The notes under the pieces: model-generated
The model's input: only the letters and a program-made list of their open reading frames with translations
Told to the model about the DNA's origin: nothing
Databases searched by the model: none
Program-made: the position numbers and the translations under genes
In this document: in pieces, positions 26,217 through 35,828 of the stretch
How the letters are laid out: each line of letters begins with the position of its first letter
How positions within the stretch are numbered: position 1 is the stretch's first letter
Assembly (NCBI GenBank): GCA_947628755.1
Contig: CANRBC010000019.1
Coordinates: 1 to 51,695, forward strand
Origin: an uncultured Clostridia bacterium
GTDB taxonomy: Bacteria; Bacillota; Clostridia; Lachnospirales; CAG-274
Reading direction: 5' to 3'
DNA: 51,695 nucleotides

Positions 26217-26849
26217 ATGAGTAAAAGCGTATATAGTATAGTTTTAAACGATGCCGTTGTGGAGGCTATCGACAATATGGCGTACAGACTTGGCACTAAC
26301 CGTTCGGGCATGATAAACAGAATACTGGCGGAAAAGGTGTCCTACATTACGCCCGAGCAGAGAATAAGGAATATACTTGACAATGTGGAAAGGCTTATGG
26401 ATTCTCAGGACGTATTTCAGATAATGACAACTCCGGGAGATTCCTCCCTTATGATAAAGAGCGCCTTTAAGTACAAGTATAATCCCAGTGTGAAGTATTC
26501 AGTAGTGCTTAACAAAAGCGGCAGCAGCGCAAGAGGCGAGCTGAGAGTGGCTTTCAGAACACAGAACGCCATGCTTTTAAACGAGCTGAGCAATTTCATA
26601 AATATATGGAATGCTCTGGAGCACAAGTATCTCCAAAGGGACATAAACTGCGCCGCGGGCAGCGGCAAATATGTGAGAGAGCTTATGCTTCCCGAGGAAA
26701 ACTACGACGAGAATCAGATAGGAGAAATGATTTCGGAGTACATTACAGGCTTTGACAGAATAATGAAAATGTATTTTTCAGGCGCAGATGCAGAGGAGCT
26801 TGAAAAGAACTACAAGGAATTTATATCCACAGCTAAGTACAAAATATAA
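26217..26849 (+). CDS. Unknown protein with ribbon-helix-helix-like N-terminus
   Basis: This 210-residue soluble protein opens with SVYSIVLNDAVVEAIDNMAY, then RLGTNRSGMINRILAEKV. That strand-helix-turn-helix pattern (about 4-40) resembles MetJ/Arc/CopG ribbon-helix-helix DNA-binding domains. The rest (about 45-210) has mixed helices and strands and no domain I recognise. The ribosome site GAGGTG (26205-26210) favours ATG 26217 over earlier in-frame starts at 26181 and 26211. A consensus promoter is 23 bp upstream, and clpB starts 24 nt downstream, so they share a transcript. By position it could be an autoregulator of the clpB unit, but that is inference. Confidence 0.7.
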   Translation: MSKSVYSIVLNDAVVEAIDNMAYRLGTNRSGMINRILAEKVSYITPEQRIRNILDNVERLMDSQDVFQIMTTPGDSSLMIKSAFKYKYNPSVKYSVVLNKSGSSARGELRVAFRTQNAMLLNELSNFINIWNALEHKYLQRDINCAAGSGKYVRELMLPEENYDENQIGEMISEYITGFDRIMKMYFSGADAEELEKNYKEFISTAKYKI

Positions 26850-26873
26850 CATTACAGCAAAGGAGAGTTGTAT

Positions 26874-29474
26874 ATGAATATGAATAAATTTACGCAGAAA
26901 TCATTAGAGGCGATACAGCTTGCCCAGACTCTTGCAGTCGAGCATGGCAATCAGCAAATAGAGCAGGAGCATATACTCTATGCCACTATTTCCCAGGAGG
27001 GCGGAATTACCGCCGAGCTTTTCAGAAAAATGGGCATAGATGTGGGAAATTTCGGTCTTGCGGTAAAAAAGGCAATAGAAAGTCTTCCCTCCGTATCCGG
27101 TACGGCAAGGGAGCAGGGCAAGATATATGTATCCTCAGACTTTGATACGGCGCTTGCTCTTGCCGAGAAAAACGCCGAGAAAATGGGCGACGAATATGTG
27201 TCTGTCGAGCATATAGTAATGTCTTTGATAGAGAAGCCCGACTATAAGCTCAAGGAAATATTCAAGACCTTTAATGTTACCAAAGAGGAATTTCTTAAGG
27301 TCCTTAAGGAATTAAGAGGCAACGCCAGAGTGACCAACGACAATCCCGAAAGCACTTACGACGTACTTAACAAATACGGTCAGGACCTTGTGGGACTGGC
27401 AGAAAAGGGCAAGCTGGACCCCGTTATAGGCAGAGACAGCGAAATAAGAAACGTAATAAGAATTCTCTCAAGAAAAACAAAGAACAACCCCGTGCTCATA
27501 GGCGAGCCTGGCGTTGGTAAAACTGCCATAGCAGAGGGACTTGCTCTCCGTATAGTAAAGGGCGACGTTCCCGACAACATTAAGGACAGGCGTATATTTT
27601 CACTGGATATGGGCGCTCTTATAGCAGGCGCAAAGTATCAGGGCGAGTTTGAGGAAAGGCTCAAGGCGGTATTGCAGGAAATAAAGAAAAGTGAAGGCAG
27701 GATAATAATGTTTATCGACGAGCTTCACACCATTGTAGGCGCAGGCAAGAACAACGGCGCTATGGACGCAGGCAATCTGCTTAAGCCTATGCTTGCAAGA
27801 GGCGAGCTTCACTGTATAGGCGCTACCACTCTTGACGAGTACAGACAGTATATAGAAAAGGACGCTGCTCTTGAAAGACGTTTCCAGCCTGTTATGATAG
27901 ACGAACCGGATGTAGAGGATACCATATCCATATTAAGAGGTCTTAAGGAGAGATACGAGGTATTCCACGGCGTTAAGATACAGGACCAGGCGCTTATAGC
28001 CGCCGCCACTCTTTCAAACAGATATATAACCGACAGATTTCTTCCGGACAAGGCAATAGACCTTGTGGACGAAGCCTGCGCAACTATCAAGACGGAAATG
28101 AACTCTATGCCCACGGAGCTTGACGAAATTTCCAGAAAGATAATGCAGCACGAAATAGAGGAGGCAGCTCTTAAGAAGGAGGACGACAAGCTCTCCGCAG
28201 AACAGCTGCAAAGCGTACAGAAGGAGCTTGCAGAGTACAGGGAGCAGTTTGCCGCTATGAAGGCTCAATGGGAAAATGAAATGTCCGATATTAATAAGGT
28301 ACAGGAGCTTCGTAAGGAAATAGAGGAGGTAACGGCAAAAATCGAAAGAGCCGAGAGAAGCTATAACCTTAATGAAGCCGCCGAGCTGAAATACGGCAGA
28401 CTTCCCGAACTGCAAAAGGCTCTTGCCGCTGAGGAGCAGAAGGTCGATGAAAACAATCACTCTGCCAATAAGATAGTAAGAGATAAGGTAACAGAGGAGG
28501 AAATAGCCAAAATAATAGGCAGATGGACGGGTATTCCCGTTTCAAAGCTCATGGAGGGCGAAAGACAGAAGCTCCTTGACCTTGACAAGATACTCCATAA
28601 GAGAGTTATAGGTCAGGACGAGGCTGTGGACAGAGTGTGCGAGGCTATTATAAGGTCAAGAGCAGGCATACAGGACCCCGACAGACCCATAGGCTCATTC
28701 CTTTTCTTAGGTCCTACAGGCGTAGGCAAAACAGAGCTGGCAAAGGCTCTTGCCGAAGCACTTTTTGACGACGAAAAGAATATTGTCAGAATAGATATGT
28801 CCGAGTATATGGAGAAATTCTCTGTATCAAGGCTTATAGGAGCTCCCCCGGGATATGTAGGCTACGAGGAGGGCGGTCAGCTTACGGAGGCAGTAAGGAG
28901 AAGACCTTATTCCGTAGTGCTTTTTGACGAAATAGAAAAGGCGCACCCTGATGTGTTCAACGTGCTTTTGCAAGTGCTTGACGACGGCAGAATAACCGAC
29001 TCTCAAGGCAGGACAGTGGATTTCAAGAATACTATAATAATACTTACCTCAAACCTTGGTTCAAGCTATATACTTGAGGGCATACAGTCCGACAATACCA
29101 TAAGCGAAGAGGCGAGAAAGCAGATAGAACAGCTTCTGAAGACACAGTTCCGACCGGAATTTCTCAACCGTCTTGACGAAATAGTATTCTATAAGCCTCT
29201 TGCAAAGAGCGAGATAGGCTCTATTGTAGACCTTATGCTTGACGACCTTAATAAGCGACTTGCCCATAAGAAGCTCAGAATAGAAGTAACTCCAAAGGCT
29301 AAAGAGTATATTATAGACAGCGGCTATGACCCTGTGTACGGCGCGCGTCCCCTTAAGAGGTTCATACAAAGCAATGTTGAAACTCTTGTAGGCAGAATGA
29401 TAATAGCCACTGACCTTGCGCCCGATTCCGTTATCCATATCGACTATGACGGCAATAAGCTCATAGCCGTATAA
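26874..29474 (+). CDS. clpB: ATP-dependent chaperone ClpB
   Basis: ClpB is the ring-shaped disaggregase that extracts polypeptides from heat-induced aggregates with DnaK. The 866-residue protein has the N-domain (about 1-145), first AAA+ ATPase with Walker A GEPGVGKT, the coiled-coil M-domain (about 400-530), and second ATPase with Walker A GPTGVGKT and Walker [29 protein letters not shown] is the pore-loop-adjacent motif. Presence of the M-domain distinguishes it from ClpA/ClpC. The start at 26874 has AGGAGAG 7 nt upstream; the TTG at 26868 is unlikely. A strong terminator follows. Confidence 0.97.
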   Translation: MNMNKFTQKSLEAIQLAQTLAVEHGNQQIEQEHILYATISQEGGITAELFRKMGIDVGNFGLAVKKAIESLPSVSGTAREQGKIYVSSDFDTALALAEKNAEKMGDEYVSVEHIVMSLIEKPDYKLKEIFKTFNVTKEEFLKVLKELRGNARVTNDNPESTYDVLNKYGQDLVGLAEKGKLDPVIGRDSEIRNVIRILSRKTKNNPVLIGEPGVGKTAIAEGLALRIVKGDVPDNIKDRRIFSLDMGALIAGAKYQGEFEERLKAVLQEIKKSEGRIIMFIDELHTIVGAGKNNGAMDAGNLLKPMLARGELHCIGATTLDEYRQYIEKDAALERRFQPVMIDEPDVEDTISILRGLKERYEVFHGVKIQDQALIAAATLSNRYITDRFLPDKAIDLVDEACATIKTEMNSMPTELDEISRKIMQHEIEEAALKKEDDKLSAEQLQSVQKELAEYREQFAAMKAQWENEMSDINKVQELRKEIEEVTAKIERAERSYNLNEAAELKYGRLPELQKALAAEEQKVDENNHSANKIVRDKVTEEEIAKIIGRWTGIPVSKLMEGERQKLLDLDKILHKRVIGQDEAVDRVCEAIIRSRAGIQDPDRPIGSFLFLGPTGVGKTELAKALAEALFDDEKNIVRIDMSEYMEKFSVSRLIGAPPGYVGYEEGGQLTEAVRRRPYSVVLFDEIEKAHPDVFNVLLQVLDDGRITDSQGRTVDFKNTIIILTSNLGSSYILEGIQSDNTISEEARKQIEQLLKTQFRPEFLNRLDEIVFYKPLAKSEIGSIVDLMLDDLNKRLAHKKLRIEVTPKAKEYIIDSGYDPVYGARPLKRFIQSNVETLVGRMIIATDLAPDSVIHIDYDGNKLIAV

Positions 29475-29507
29475 TTTAGCGGTTAAATAATCAATAGTTT
29501 AATTAAG

Positions 29508-29538
29508 ACCGTCGCAAAGTACACCTTGCGACGGTTTT
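29508..29538 (+). terminator. Terminator after clpB
   Basis: ACCGTCGCAA and TTGCGACGGT form a perfect 10-bp stem with a 7-nt loop and a short T-run. Confidence 0.9.
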
Positions 29539-29569
29539 GGCGTATTGTCCTATGTTTTTTATATAATTC

Positions 29570-29598
29570 TTGCACATATTCTGTGATTATGATATAAT
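29570..29598 (+). promoter_or_regulatory. Promoter of the kduD-tmk-holB operon
   Basis: TTGCAC (29570-29575) and a perfect TATAAT (29593-29598) are 17 bp apart, 45 bp before kduD. Confidence 0.82.
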
Positions 29599-29643
29599 TA
29601 TTTTATTTAAGAGAAAGTAATTGCAAAAGAGAGGAAGGTATTT

Positions 29644-30405
29644 ATGATATTGGATGATTTTAAGCTGGACGGTAAGGTTGCGGTTGTTACAGGCGCAAAC
29701 ACGGGACTTGGGCAGGGAATGTGCGTTGCTCTTGCTCAGGCAGGCGCTAAGGTTGCCGGAGTTGCAAGGAGAAGCTGTGACGAGACCAAGGCTCTTATAG
29801 AGGAAAACAACGGCGAATTTCTGGAGGTAATTGCAGATTTAGGCACTACTGAGCATATAGACAGAATAATAAAGGAAGTAAAGGATAAGTACGGCAGGGT
29901 AGATATTCTTGTAAACAATGCGGGAATAATACTGCGCGAGGATGCCGTTGACGTCAGTGAAGAGAACTGGGGAAAGGTAATAGACATCAATCTGAATGTT
30001 GTATTTTTCCTTTCACAGGCTTTTGCAAAGGAATTTGAAAAGCAGCAAAGCGGCGGCAAGATAATAAACGTTGCCTCAATGCTCAGCTATCAGGGAGGCA
30101 TAAGAGTGCCTTCATATACCGCAAGCAAGTCTGCTATACTGGGACTTACAAGGGCTCTTGCCAACGAATGGGCGGCAAAGAGCATAAATGTAAACGCTAT
30201 TGCTCCGGGCTATATGGCAACGAACAACACAAATCAGCTCAGAAAGGACGCCGACCGCTCCGAGGCTATATTGGATAGGATTCCCGCAGGCAGATGGGGA
30301 ACTCCCGAGGATATGAAGGGCGCAGTCGTATTTCTTGCTTCAAAGGCGTCAGATTATGTAAACGGCTTTACAATAGCCGTAGACGGCGGCTGGCTGGCAA
30401 GGTAG
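29644..30405 (+). CDS. kduD: 2-dehydro-3-deoxy-D-gluconate 5-dehydrogenase
   Basis: KduD is a short-chain dehydrogenase that reduces 2,5-diketo-3-deoxygluconate to 2-keto-3-deoxygluconate, a late step of unsaturated galacturonate breakdown after pectate lyases. At 253 residues it matches the E. coli enzyme in length and closely in sequence: the N-terminus (MILDDFKLDGKVAVVTGA), TGLGQGM nucleotide loop, NNAG, the catalytic Ser in NVASMLSYQGG and YTASK, and the C-terminal NGFTIAVDGGWLAR. It ends 9 nt before tmk, with no terminator, so a catabolic gene leads a housekeeping operon. No kduI is in the window. Confidence 0.93.
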   Translation: MILDDFKLDGKVAVVTGANTGLGQGMCVALAQAGAKVAGVARRSCDETKALIEENNGEFLEVIADLGTTEHIDRIIKEVKDKYGRVDILVNNAGIILREDAVDVSEENWGKVIDINLNVVFFLSQAFAKEFEKQQSGGKIINVASMLSYQGGIRVPSYTASKSAILGLTRALANEWAAKSINVNAIAPGYMATNNTNQLRKDADRSEAILDRIPAGRWGTPEDMKGAVVFLASKASDYVNGFTIAVDGGWLAR

Positions 30406-30414
30406 GAGGACGGT

Positions 30415-31047
30415 ATGTCAGGTCTATTTATAACAATAGAGGGTACGGATGGTTCAGGCAAGACCACGCAGATAAAGCTCCTTGAAAAATATCTTAAGGA
30501 CAAAGGCTATAATGTTGTCTGCACAAGAGAGCCGGGAGGTACTCCCATAAGCGAGAAAATAAGAGAAATAATAATAGATAAGAACAACAGCGAAATGACT
30601 GGCATAACAGAGGCGCTTCTGTACGCCGCTTCAAGAGCCCAGCATACGTCACAGGTAATACTGCCTACTCTCAATGACGGAGGAATAGTCATAAGCGACA
30701 GGTATCTGGACAGCAGCATTGTATATCAGGGCTTTGCAAGAGGTATGGGTGAAAAGCTCATAAAGGGCATAAATAAATATGCCGTAGGCGAGCTTGAGCC
30801 GGATATAACCTTCTTTTTAAGACTTAAGCCCGACGACAGCATAGAGCGTAAGGAAAAACAGGCGGAGCTGGACAGGATAGAGTCGGAAAAGGCGAGCTTT
30901 CATCAGAGAGTTTACGACGGTTATGTGCGGCTTTCAAAGCGATACAGAGAGAGGATAAGGGTTATAGACGCCCTTGACAGTATAGAGCATATACATGAGT
31001 GTATAGTCAGAAATATAGAGGAGCTTCTGAACAGAAACAGCATTTAG
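30415..31047 (+). CDS. tmk: Thymidylate kinase
   Basis: Tmk phosphorylates dTMP to dTDP for DNA synthesis. This 210-residue protein has the P-loop EGTDGSGKTTQ, the DR(Y/H)-type motif SDRYLDSSIVYQG, and the TREPGGTPISEKIR substrate segment. Length is normal. AGGAGG lies 8 nt before the start. It precedes holB and ricT, the conserved Firmicutes order. Confidence 0.97.
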   Translation: MSGLFITIEGTDGSGKTTQIKLLEKYLKDKGYNVVCTREPGGTPISEKIREIIIDKNNSEMTGITEALLYAASRAQHTSQVILPTLNDGGIVISDRYLDSSIVYQGFARGMGEKLIKGINKYAVGELEPDITFFLRLKPDDSIERKEKQAELDRIESEKASFHQRVYDGYVRLSKRYRERIRVIDALDSIEHIHECIVRNIEELLNRNSI

Positions 31048-31057
31048 AGGTAAGTAT

Positions 31058-32041
31058 ATGGATTTCGGCAGCATTGTTGGACATAAGGAAATAACAGAGC
31101 ATCTTAAAAGCCTTATACAGAATAACAGGGTGAACCATGCCTATATTTTTGACGGACCGAAAGGTATCGGCAAAATGACGCTGGCAAAAGCCTTTGCCAA
31201 GACCCTTAATTGCGAAAAAGGCGGCACAGAGCCGTGCAACAGCTGTATAAGCTGCAAGACCTTTGACCAAGACAACAATCCCGACGTTATATACGTCACT
31301 CATAAGACGGCAGGAATTACCGTAGAGGACGTAAGAGAGCAAATTGTAAAAAATATTGCATTGAGACCATACAGAAACAGGTATAAAATATTTATAATAG
31401 CAGACGCTCACAAGATGAATATTGCAGCGCAGAACACTTTTTTGAAATCTCTTGAAGAGCCGCCTGCCTATGCGGTGTTTATACTGCTGAGTGAAAATTC
31501 CAACAGCTTTCTTGTGACTGTGCTTTCCCGTTGCGTTATGTTTAAGCTCAGACCCTTGCCCTACGATACCGTAGCGGGATATATTTCGCGTACCAAGGGC
31601 ATAGACTACGACGAGGCGCTGCTCTGCAGCAGATATTCAATGGGCAATATCGGAAAGGCGGAGGAGCTTGCTCTGTCGGAGGACTTTTCCCGTTTGAGAG
31701 ATGAAAGCGCCGATATAGCCCTCCGTATTGAAGATGCGGATATGATAGAGCTTTATGATATTATAGACGGCATAAGAGAGGACAGAGTAAAGCTGGGGCA
31801 GATACTTGAGAACATATATATGCTGTACAGAGATGCTCTTGTATATATTAAAACAGGAGATGAAAAAAGGCTTATACAGCCCGATAAGATATATCCCATA
31901 AGCCATATAGCGGAAAAATCGGGAGCTTCTGCTCTCATAAGACGCTGCGAGGCAATAGAGGATACAGGCGTAAAGCTGAGAAACAACGGCAATGCACAGC
32001 TTCTTCTGGAAGCATTGTTTTTTAAGATAAAGGAGAAATAA
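31058..32041 (+). CDS. holB: DNA polymerase III delta-prime subunit
   Basis: HolB is part of the clamp loader that places the beta clamp on DNA. The 327-residue protein has the AAA+ P-loop GPKGIGKMT, a zinc-binding Cys cluster with Cys at ...NCEKGGTEPCNSCISC..., and the sensor region KSLEEPPAYAVFILLSEN. The C-terminal collar domain is less conserved. It ends 2 nt before ricT. A DnaX subunit could look similar, but the length and the tmk-ricT neighbourhood support delta-prime. Confidence 0.93.
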   Translation: MDFGSIVGHKEITEHLKSLIQNNRVNHAYIFDGPKGIGKMTLAKAFAKTLNCEKGGTEPCNSCISCKTFDQDNNPDVIYVTHKTAGITVEDVREQIVKNIALRPYRNRYKIFIIADAHKMNIAAQNTFLKSLEEPPAYAVFILLSENSNSFLVTVLSRCVMFKLRPLPYDTVAGYISRTKGIDYDEALLCSRYSMGNIGKAEELALSEDFSRLRDESADIALRIEDADMIELYDIIDGIREDRVKLGQILENIYMLYRDALVYIKTGDEKRLIQPDKIYPISHIAEKSGASALIRRCEAIEDTGVKLRNNGNAQLLLEALFFKIKEK

Positions 32042-32043
32042 AT

Positions 32044-32916
32044 ATGGTAGTAGTAGGTGTCAGATTTAAACCGGCGGGCAAGATATATTATTTTGACCCC
32101 GATGAAATGAATATCGAAAACGGCGAAAGCGTTATTGTGGAAACCGTAAGAGGCGTTGAATTCGGTACAGTCGTTATTCCAAACAGGGAAATAGACGAAA
32201 GCGAGATAGTATCGCCCCTTAAAAAGGTCATGAGGATAGCCAACGAAGAGGACAGGGAGAAAAACGCCGCCAATAAGGAAAGGGAAAAGGAAGCCTTTTC
32301 AATATGTATAGATAAGATAAAGAAACATGGACTTGAAATGAAGCTCATAGATACTGAGCTGACATTTGACAACAGCAAGCTGATATTTTACTTTACGGCA
32401 GACGGCAGAATAGATTTCAGAGATCTCGTAAAGGACCTTGCAGCCGTATTCAGAACAAGAATAGAGTTAAGGCAGATAGGCGTAAGAGATGAGGCAAAGA
32501 TGCTCAACGGCATAGGTATATGTGGCAGAACTCTTTGCTGCGCCACATTTTTAGGCGATTTTCATCCCGTAAGCATTAAAATGGCAAAGGACCAGGGACT
32601 TTCCCTTAATCCCTCAAAGATTTCGGGTATATGCGGCAGACTTATGTGCTGTCTTAAATATGAGCAGGACGCATACGAGGATTTGCTTAAGAATCTGCCG
32701 AAGGAGGGCGATATAATAGACACTCCCGAGGGCGAGGGCGAGGTCCTCAATGTAAACGTATTGAAGCAGACTATCAAGACGGCTGTAAGAAAGCCTCCCA
32801 AAAACGATGTGAATGTGTTCTTTTTCTCTCCGGAGGAAATAAAAATTATAAAGAGAAAGCACTATAAGGAGGAGCATATTTCCGCCGAGGAATTAAAGGA
32901 ATTGCTGGATGAATAA
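32044..32916 (+). CDS. ricT: PSP1-domain protein RicT (YaaT)
   Basis: RicT/YaaT belongs to the PSP1 family. In Bacillus it acts with RicA (YmcA) and RicF (YlbF) as a 4Fe-4S-carrying complex that supports RNase Y cleavage and entry into sporulation and competence. The 290-residue protein shows the family core DFRDLVKDLAAVFRTRIELRQIGVRDEAK split over the middle, then GIGICGRTLCCATFL and GICGRLMCCLKYE, which carry the cluster cysteines. It overlaps trmN6 by 8 nt. Confidence 0.93.
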   Translation: MVVVGVRFKPAGKIYYFDPDEMNIENGESVIVETVRGVEFGTVVIPNREIDESEIVSPLKKVMRIANEEDREKNAANKEREKEAFSICIDKIKKHGLEMKLIDTELTFDNSKLIFYFTADGRIDFRDLVKDLAAVFRTRIELRQIGVRDEAKMLNGIGICGRTLCCATFLGDFHPVSIKMAKDQGLSLNPSKISGICGRLMCCLKYEQDAYEDLLKNLPKEGDIIDTPEGEGEVLNVNVLKQTIKTAVRKPPKNDVNVFFFSPEEIKIIKRKHYKEEHISAEELKELLDE

Positions 32917-33643
32917 GCTATTGGAAAACGAGAGAATAGACGACCTGTACAGAAACGGATATAAGATAATACAGAGCAGCGAAACCTTCAGCTTTGGTAT
33001 AGACGCCGTGCTTTTAAGCGGCTTTGCCAAGGTAAAAAAGGGCGAAAAAGTCCTTGATTTGTGTACCGGCACAGGGGTAATACCCATATTGCTGGAGGCA
33101 AAGACAGAGGGCAGTCATTTCGACGCCATAGAGTTGCAGCCTATAAGCGCGGATATGGCAAGGCGTTCCGTAGAGCTTAACGGTCTGGAGGACAAGATAA
33201 CGATTACGGAGGGCGATATAAGGCAATGCCATACATATTTTGAGCAGGGCAGCTTTAACGTAGTCACCTGCAATCCGCCCTATACCCCTGCCGGCACAGG
33301 CTATGTCAATGATACTGACCCTGTGGCAATAGCAAGGCACGAGATAATGTGCAATATAGACGATGTGTTTTCGGCAGCTGCCAAAATGCTTAAATACGGC
33401 GGACGGCTGTATATGGTGCATCGTTTTGAAAGGCTTTGCGATATATTCTGCACAGGCAGGAAATATATGCTTGAGCCTAAGTTTATAAGATTCGTGCAGA
33501 CTACTCAGACAAAGCCTCCGGTTCTTGTGCTTATAGAATTTTTAAAGGGCGGAGGACCCGGACTTAAGACGGGACTTCCTCTTGTGGTATACAAAGGTGA
33601 CGGAAGCTACAGCGACGAGGTAAACGATATTTACAACAAATAG
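32909..33643 (+). CDS. trmN6: tRNA1(Val) (adenine37-N6)-methyltransferase-like protein
   Basis: A 244-residue Rossmann-fold SAM-dependent methyltransferase of the YabB/TrmN6 type, which methylates A37 of tRNA-Val. The SAM-binding motif appears as VLDLCTGTGVIPILLE and the catalytic N6-adenine motif as CNPPYTPAG. It opens inside the 3' end of ricT and is followed 9 nt later by rsmI. In Bacillus the order ricT-yabA-yabB-yazA-rsmI is standard; yabA and yazA are missing here. Substrate assignment rests on the family and context. Confidence 0.9.
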   Translation: MNKLLENERIDDLYRNGYKIIQSSETFSFGIDAVLLSGFAKVKKGEKVLDLCTGTGVIPILLEAKTEGSHFDAIELQPISADMARRSVELNGLEDKITITEGDIRQCHTYFEQGSFNVVTCNPPYTPAGTGYVNDTDPVAIARHEIMCNIDDVFSAAAKMLKYGGRLYMVHRFERLCDIFCTGRKYMLEPKFIRFVQTTQTKPPVLVLIEFLKGGGPGLKTGLPLVVYKGDGSYSDEVNDIYNK

Positions 33644-33652
33644 GAGAGGCTT

Positions 33653-34483
33653 ATGTTATACGTATGCGGCACACCAATAGGAAATATGGAGGATATGACA
33701 TACAGAGCGGTAAGGATACTTTCCGAAGTAGAGCTTATTGCAGCCGAGGATACCAGAAATACGCTTAAAATTCTCAGCCGCTTCAATATCAAAACAAAGC
33801 TCACCAGTTATCATGAGCACAACAAGGAAAGCAAAGGCGCTCAGCTTATTGAAATGCTTAAAGAGGGTATGGACATAGCCTTGGTCACGGACGCAGGTAT
33901 GCCCGGTATATCTGACCCGGGAGAGGATATTATAAAGCTGTGCTATGAAAATAATATAGAGGTCACAGCAGTACCCGGACCGACAGCTGTTGTTACAGCT
34001 GTTGTATTAAGCGGTCTCAGCTGCCGCAGCTATGTGTTCGAGGGATTTTTGCCTAAAAACAAGCGGCAAAGAGCAGAGGTGTTGGAACGCCTTAAGACAG
34101 AAACAAGAACAACGGTATTTTATGAAGCTCCTCATCATCTTGTAAGCACTCTGGAGGAATTATACAAAGCCGCAGGCGACAGGAAATGCGCTGTGGAAAG
34201 AGAGCTTACCAAAAAGCATGAAACAATAAACAGAGGCACGCTTGGCGAGCTGCTTGAATATTTCAGAAGCAACGAGCCCAAGGGTGAATTTGTAATTGTA
34301 ATTGAGGGAACAGATACCGAGCAGCTTAAAAATAAAGAGCTTATGCAATATGAAAATTTAAGCATAAGAGAGCATTATGAGAGCTATATTTCAAAGGGTC
34401 TTGATGAAAAAGCCGCCATGAAGCAGGTGGCAAAGGACAGGAATATAGGCAAGAGAGATGTATATAAGGAAGTAAAGGGTTAA
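33653..34483 (+). CDS. rsmI: 16S rRNA (cytidine1402-2'-O)-methyltransferase
   Basis: RsmI methylates the 2'-OH of C1402 in the decoding centre of 16S rRNA. The 276-residue protein has the tetrapyrrole-methylase fold: N-terminal VCGTPIGNMEDMTYRAV, LIAAEDTRNTLKIL, LVTDAGMPGISDPGE and AVPGPTAVVTAVVLSGL are signature segments. AGGAG lies about 7 nt upstream. Its TAA overlaps the ATG of the next gene by one base. Confidence 0.96.
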   Translation: MLYVCGTPIGNMEDMTYRAVRILSEVELIAAEDTRNTLKILSRFNIKTKLTSYHEHNKESKGAQLIEMLKEGMDIALVTDAGMPGISDPGEDIIKLCYENNIEVTAVPGPTAVVTAVVLSGLSCRSYVFEGFLPKNKRQRAEVLERLKTETRTTVFYEAPHHLVSTLEELYKAAGDRKCAVERELTKKHETINRGTLGELLEYFRSNEPKGEFVIVIEGTDTEQLKNKELMQYENLSIREHYESYISKGLDEKAAMKQVAKDRNIGKRDVYKEVKG

Positions 34484-34794
34484 TGGAAACGGTACTTGTA
34501 ATATTGGGTTTTATATTTTTGATACTGGGTATTATAGGTACGCTTTTGCCCGTTATTCCCACAATACCCTTTCTTTTTCTGGCATATATATGCTTTTCAA
34601 AAGGCTCTCCGCGTTTTCGCAACTGGTATTATCATTCTGCATTTCACAAGAGGTTTCTTAAAGCAAGAGCCTTTTATCGCTCAGTTCCTCTTGTGTATAA
34701 AATACTGTATGTCATAGGCGTGACAGCCTTTATTGCGGCTATTGTTACGGTTATGATGATAATATATGTGAGAACGGGATTTGATTTGTTCTAA
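34483..34794 (+). CDS. DUF454 (YbaN-like) small membrane protein
   Basis: This 103-residue protein has three hydrophobic segments. The opening LGFIFLILGIIGTLLPVIPT and the following PFLFLAYICFSKGSPRF are typical of DUF454/YbaN inner-membrane proteins. Function is unknown in all members I recall. The start overlaps the rsmI stop codon (TAATG), so it is translationally coupled and ends the operon before a bidirectional terminator. Confidence 0.88.
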   Translation: METVLVILGFIFLILGIIGTLLPVIPTIPFLFLAYICFSKGSPRFRNWYYHSAFHKRFLKARAFYRSVPLVYKILYVIGVTAFIAAIVTVMMIIYVRTGFDLF

Positions 34795-34802
34795 ATTCAA
34801 AT

Positions 34803-34840
34803 AAAAAGGGATGCGGTTTTTGCGCACCCCTTTATTTTTT
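34803..34840. terminator. Bidirectional terminator between DUF454 and flavodoxin genes
   Basis: AAAGGGATGCG and GCGCACCCCTTT pair with a one-base bulge around a T-rich loop. A T-run follows on the right and an A-run lies on the left, so it serves both convergent genes. Confidence 0.8.
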
Positions 34841-34848
34841 ATGCTGTA

Positions 34849-35328
34849 TTATAATTTAAGAGATTTTACCCAGTTTTCCCAGAAGTCTTTATTTTTGTTG
34901 CTGTGTACGACAACTCCCTCTTCAAATTGAGCTTCGGGAGCGCTTTTTTTAAGGTCGCTGAGAGAGCTTTCAAAGCCGCTGCTTCCGGAGGTTGCGAAGA
35001 GAACTATCCTTTTGCCGGAAAAATCATAGCTTTCAAGAAATGTATTTATAATAGTAGGCGCAGTATACCACCATATAGGAAAGCCAAGAAGTATAGTATC
35101 GTAATTTTCCGCTGCGGCGTTTTTATCCGCAATGTCGGGACGAAAGGCTTTGTCTTTCATCTCCACAGAGCTGCGGGAATTCTTGTCCATCCAGTTAAGG
35201 TCTGCCTTTGTATAGGGCACTTTGGGACGTATTTCGTATATATCTCCTCCCGCCGCAGCCGCTATTTTATTTGCCGCATCTGCCGTTACACCGCTTGCGC
35301 TGAAATATGCCGTCAATATTTTACTCAT
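34849..35328 (-). CDS. Flavodoxin-like FMN protein
   Basis: A 159-residue flavodoxin-fold protein. SKILTAYFSASGVTADAANK is the phosphate-binding loop for FMN, and LLGFPIWWYTAPTIINTFLESYDFSGKRIVLFATSG-type segments carry the aromatic residues that stack on the flavin. Family members in Clostridia are NADPH-dependent or electron-carrier flavodoxins. The partner is unknown. A consensus promoter lies 35-60 bp upstream on the minus strand, so it is monocistronic. Confidence 0.92.
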   Translation of the reverse strand: MSKILTAYFSASGVTADAANKIAAAAGGDIYEIRPKVPYTKADLNWMDKNSRSSVEMKDKAFRPDIADKNAAAENYDTILLGFPIWWYTAPTIINTFLESYDFSGKRIVLFATSGSSGFESSLSDLKKSAPEAQFEEGVVVHSNKNKDFWENWVKSLKL

Positions 35329-35361
35329 GTTGCCGCCTCCGTTCGGAATTATTTTAATTTG

Positions 35362-35390
35362 ATTTTATTATAATAATATTTTGTTGTCAA
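35362..35390 (-). promoter_or_regulatory. Promoter of the flavodoxin gene
   Basis: On the minus strand TTGACA (35390-35385) and TAAAAT (35367-35362) are 17 bp apart, just upstream of the flavodoxin start. Confidence 0.8.
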
Positions 35391-35558
35391 GGCAGTTTGT
35401 ACTTATATAAATTTAAATTAAATTGAAATTTTTATTAAATTTATATTAATAAGGAATAAAATGCAGAAATTTTGCAGTCCTTGTAATAATAAATTCAAAA
35501 TAAAGGGCAAAAATAATATTGCTATTGAAATAGCACAATCAAAAAGGGGGATGTAAAA

Positions 35559-35786
35559 ATGAAAGCACTTGACTATACTGCCCTTACTCTTGTTATTATA
35601 GGCGCAGTAAACTGGGGTTTGATAGGATTTTTACAGTTTGATTTGGTTGCAACGCTGTTCGGCGGACAGGCCTCTCTGATAAGCAGAATAATATATGCTC
35701 TCGTAGGTCTTGCGGGATTATATACGATACTGCTTTACGGAAAAATAGGCAGCAGCGACACAATGATAATGAGCAACCAGAATTAA
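35559..35786 (+). CDS. DUF378 small membrane protein
   Basis: This 75-residue protein has two transmembrane helices and the DUF378 signature ALTLVIIGAVNWGLIGFLQF-type opening followed by FDLVATLFGG. Members are common in Firmicutes and of unknown function. The ribosome site AAGGGGG is about 9 nt upstream. It stands alone: flavodoxin is divergent and a terminator follows directly. A short inverted repeat TGCTATT/AATAGCA about 25-40 nt upstream may be regulatory. Confidence 0.9.
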   Translation: MKALDYTALTLVIIGAVNWGLIGFLQFDLVATLFGGQASLISRIIYALVGLAGLYTILLYGKIGSSDTMIMSNQN

Positions 35787-35796
35787 TTTGCCTTAT

Positions 35797-35828
35797 GAAC
35801 TGTCATATTATGTGGCAGTTCTTTTTTT
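35797..35828 (+). terminator. Terminator after DUF378 gene
   Basis: GAACTGTCATA pairs with TGTGGCAGTTC (one G-T pair) and is followed by seven T. Confidence 0.88.
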
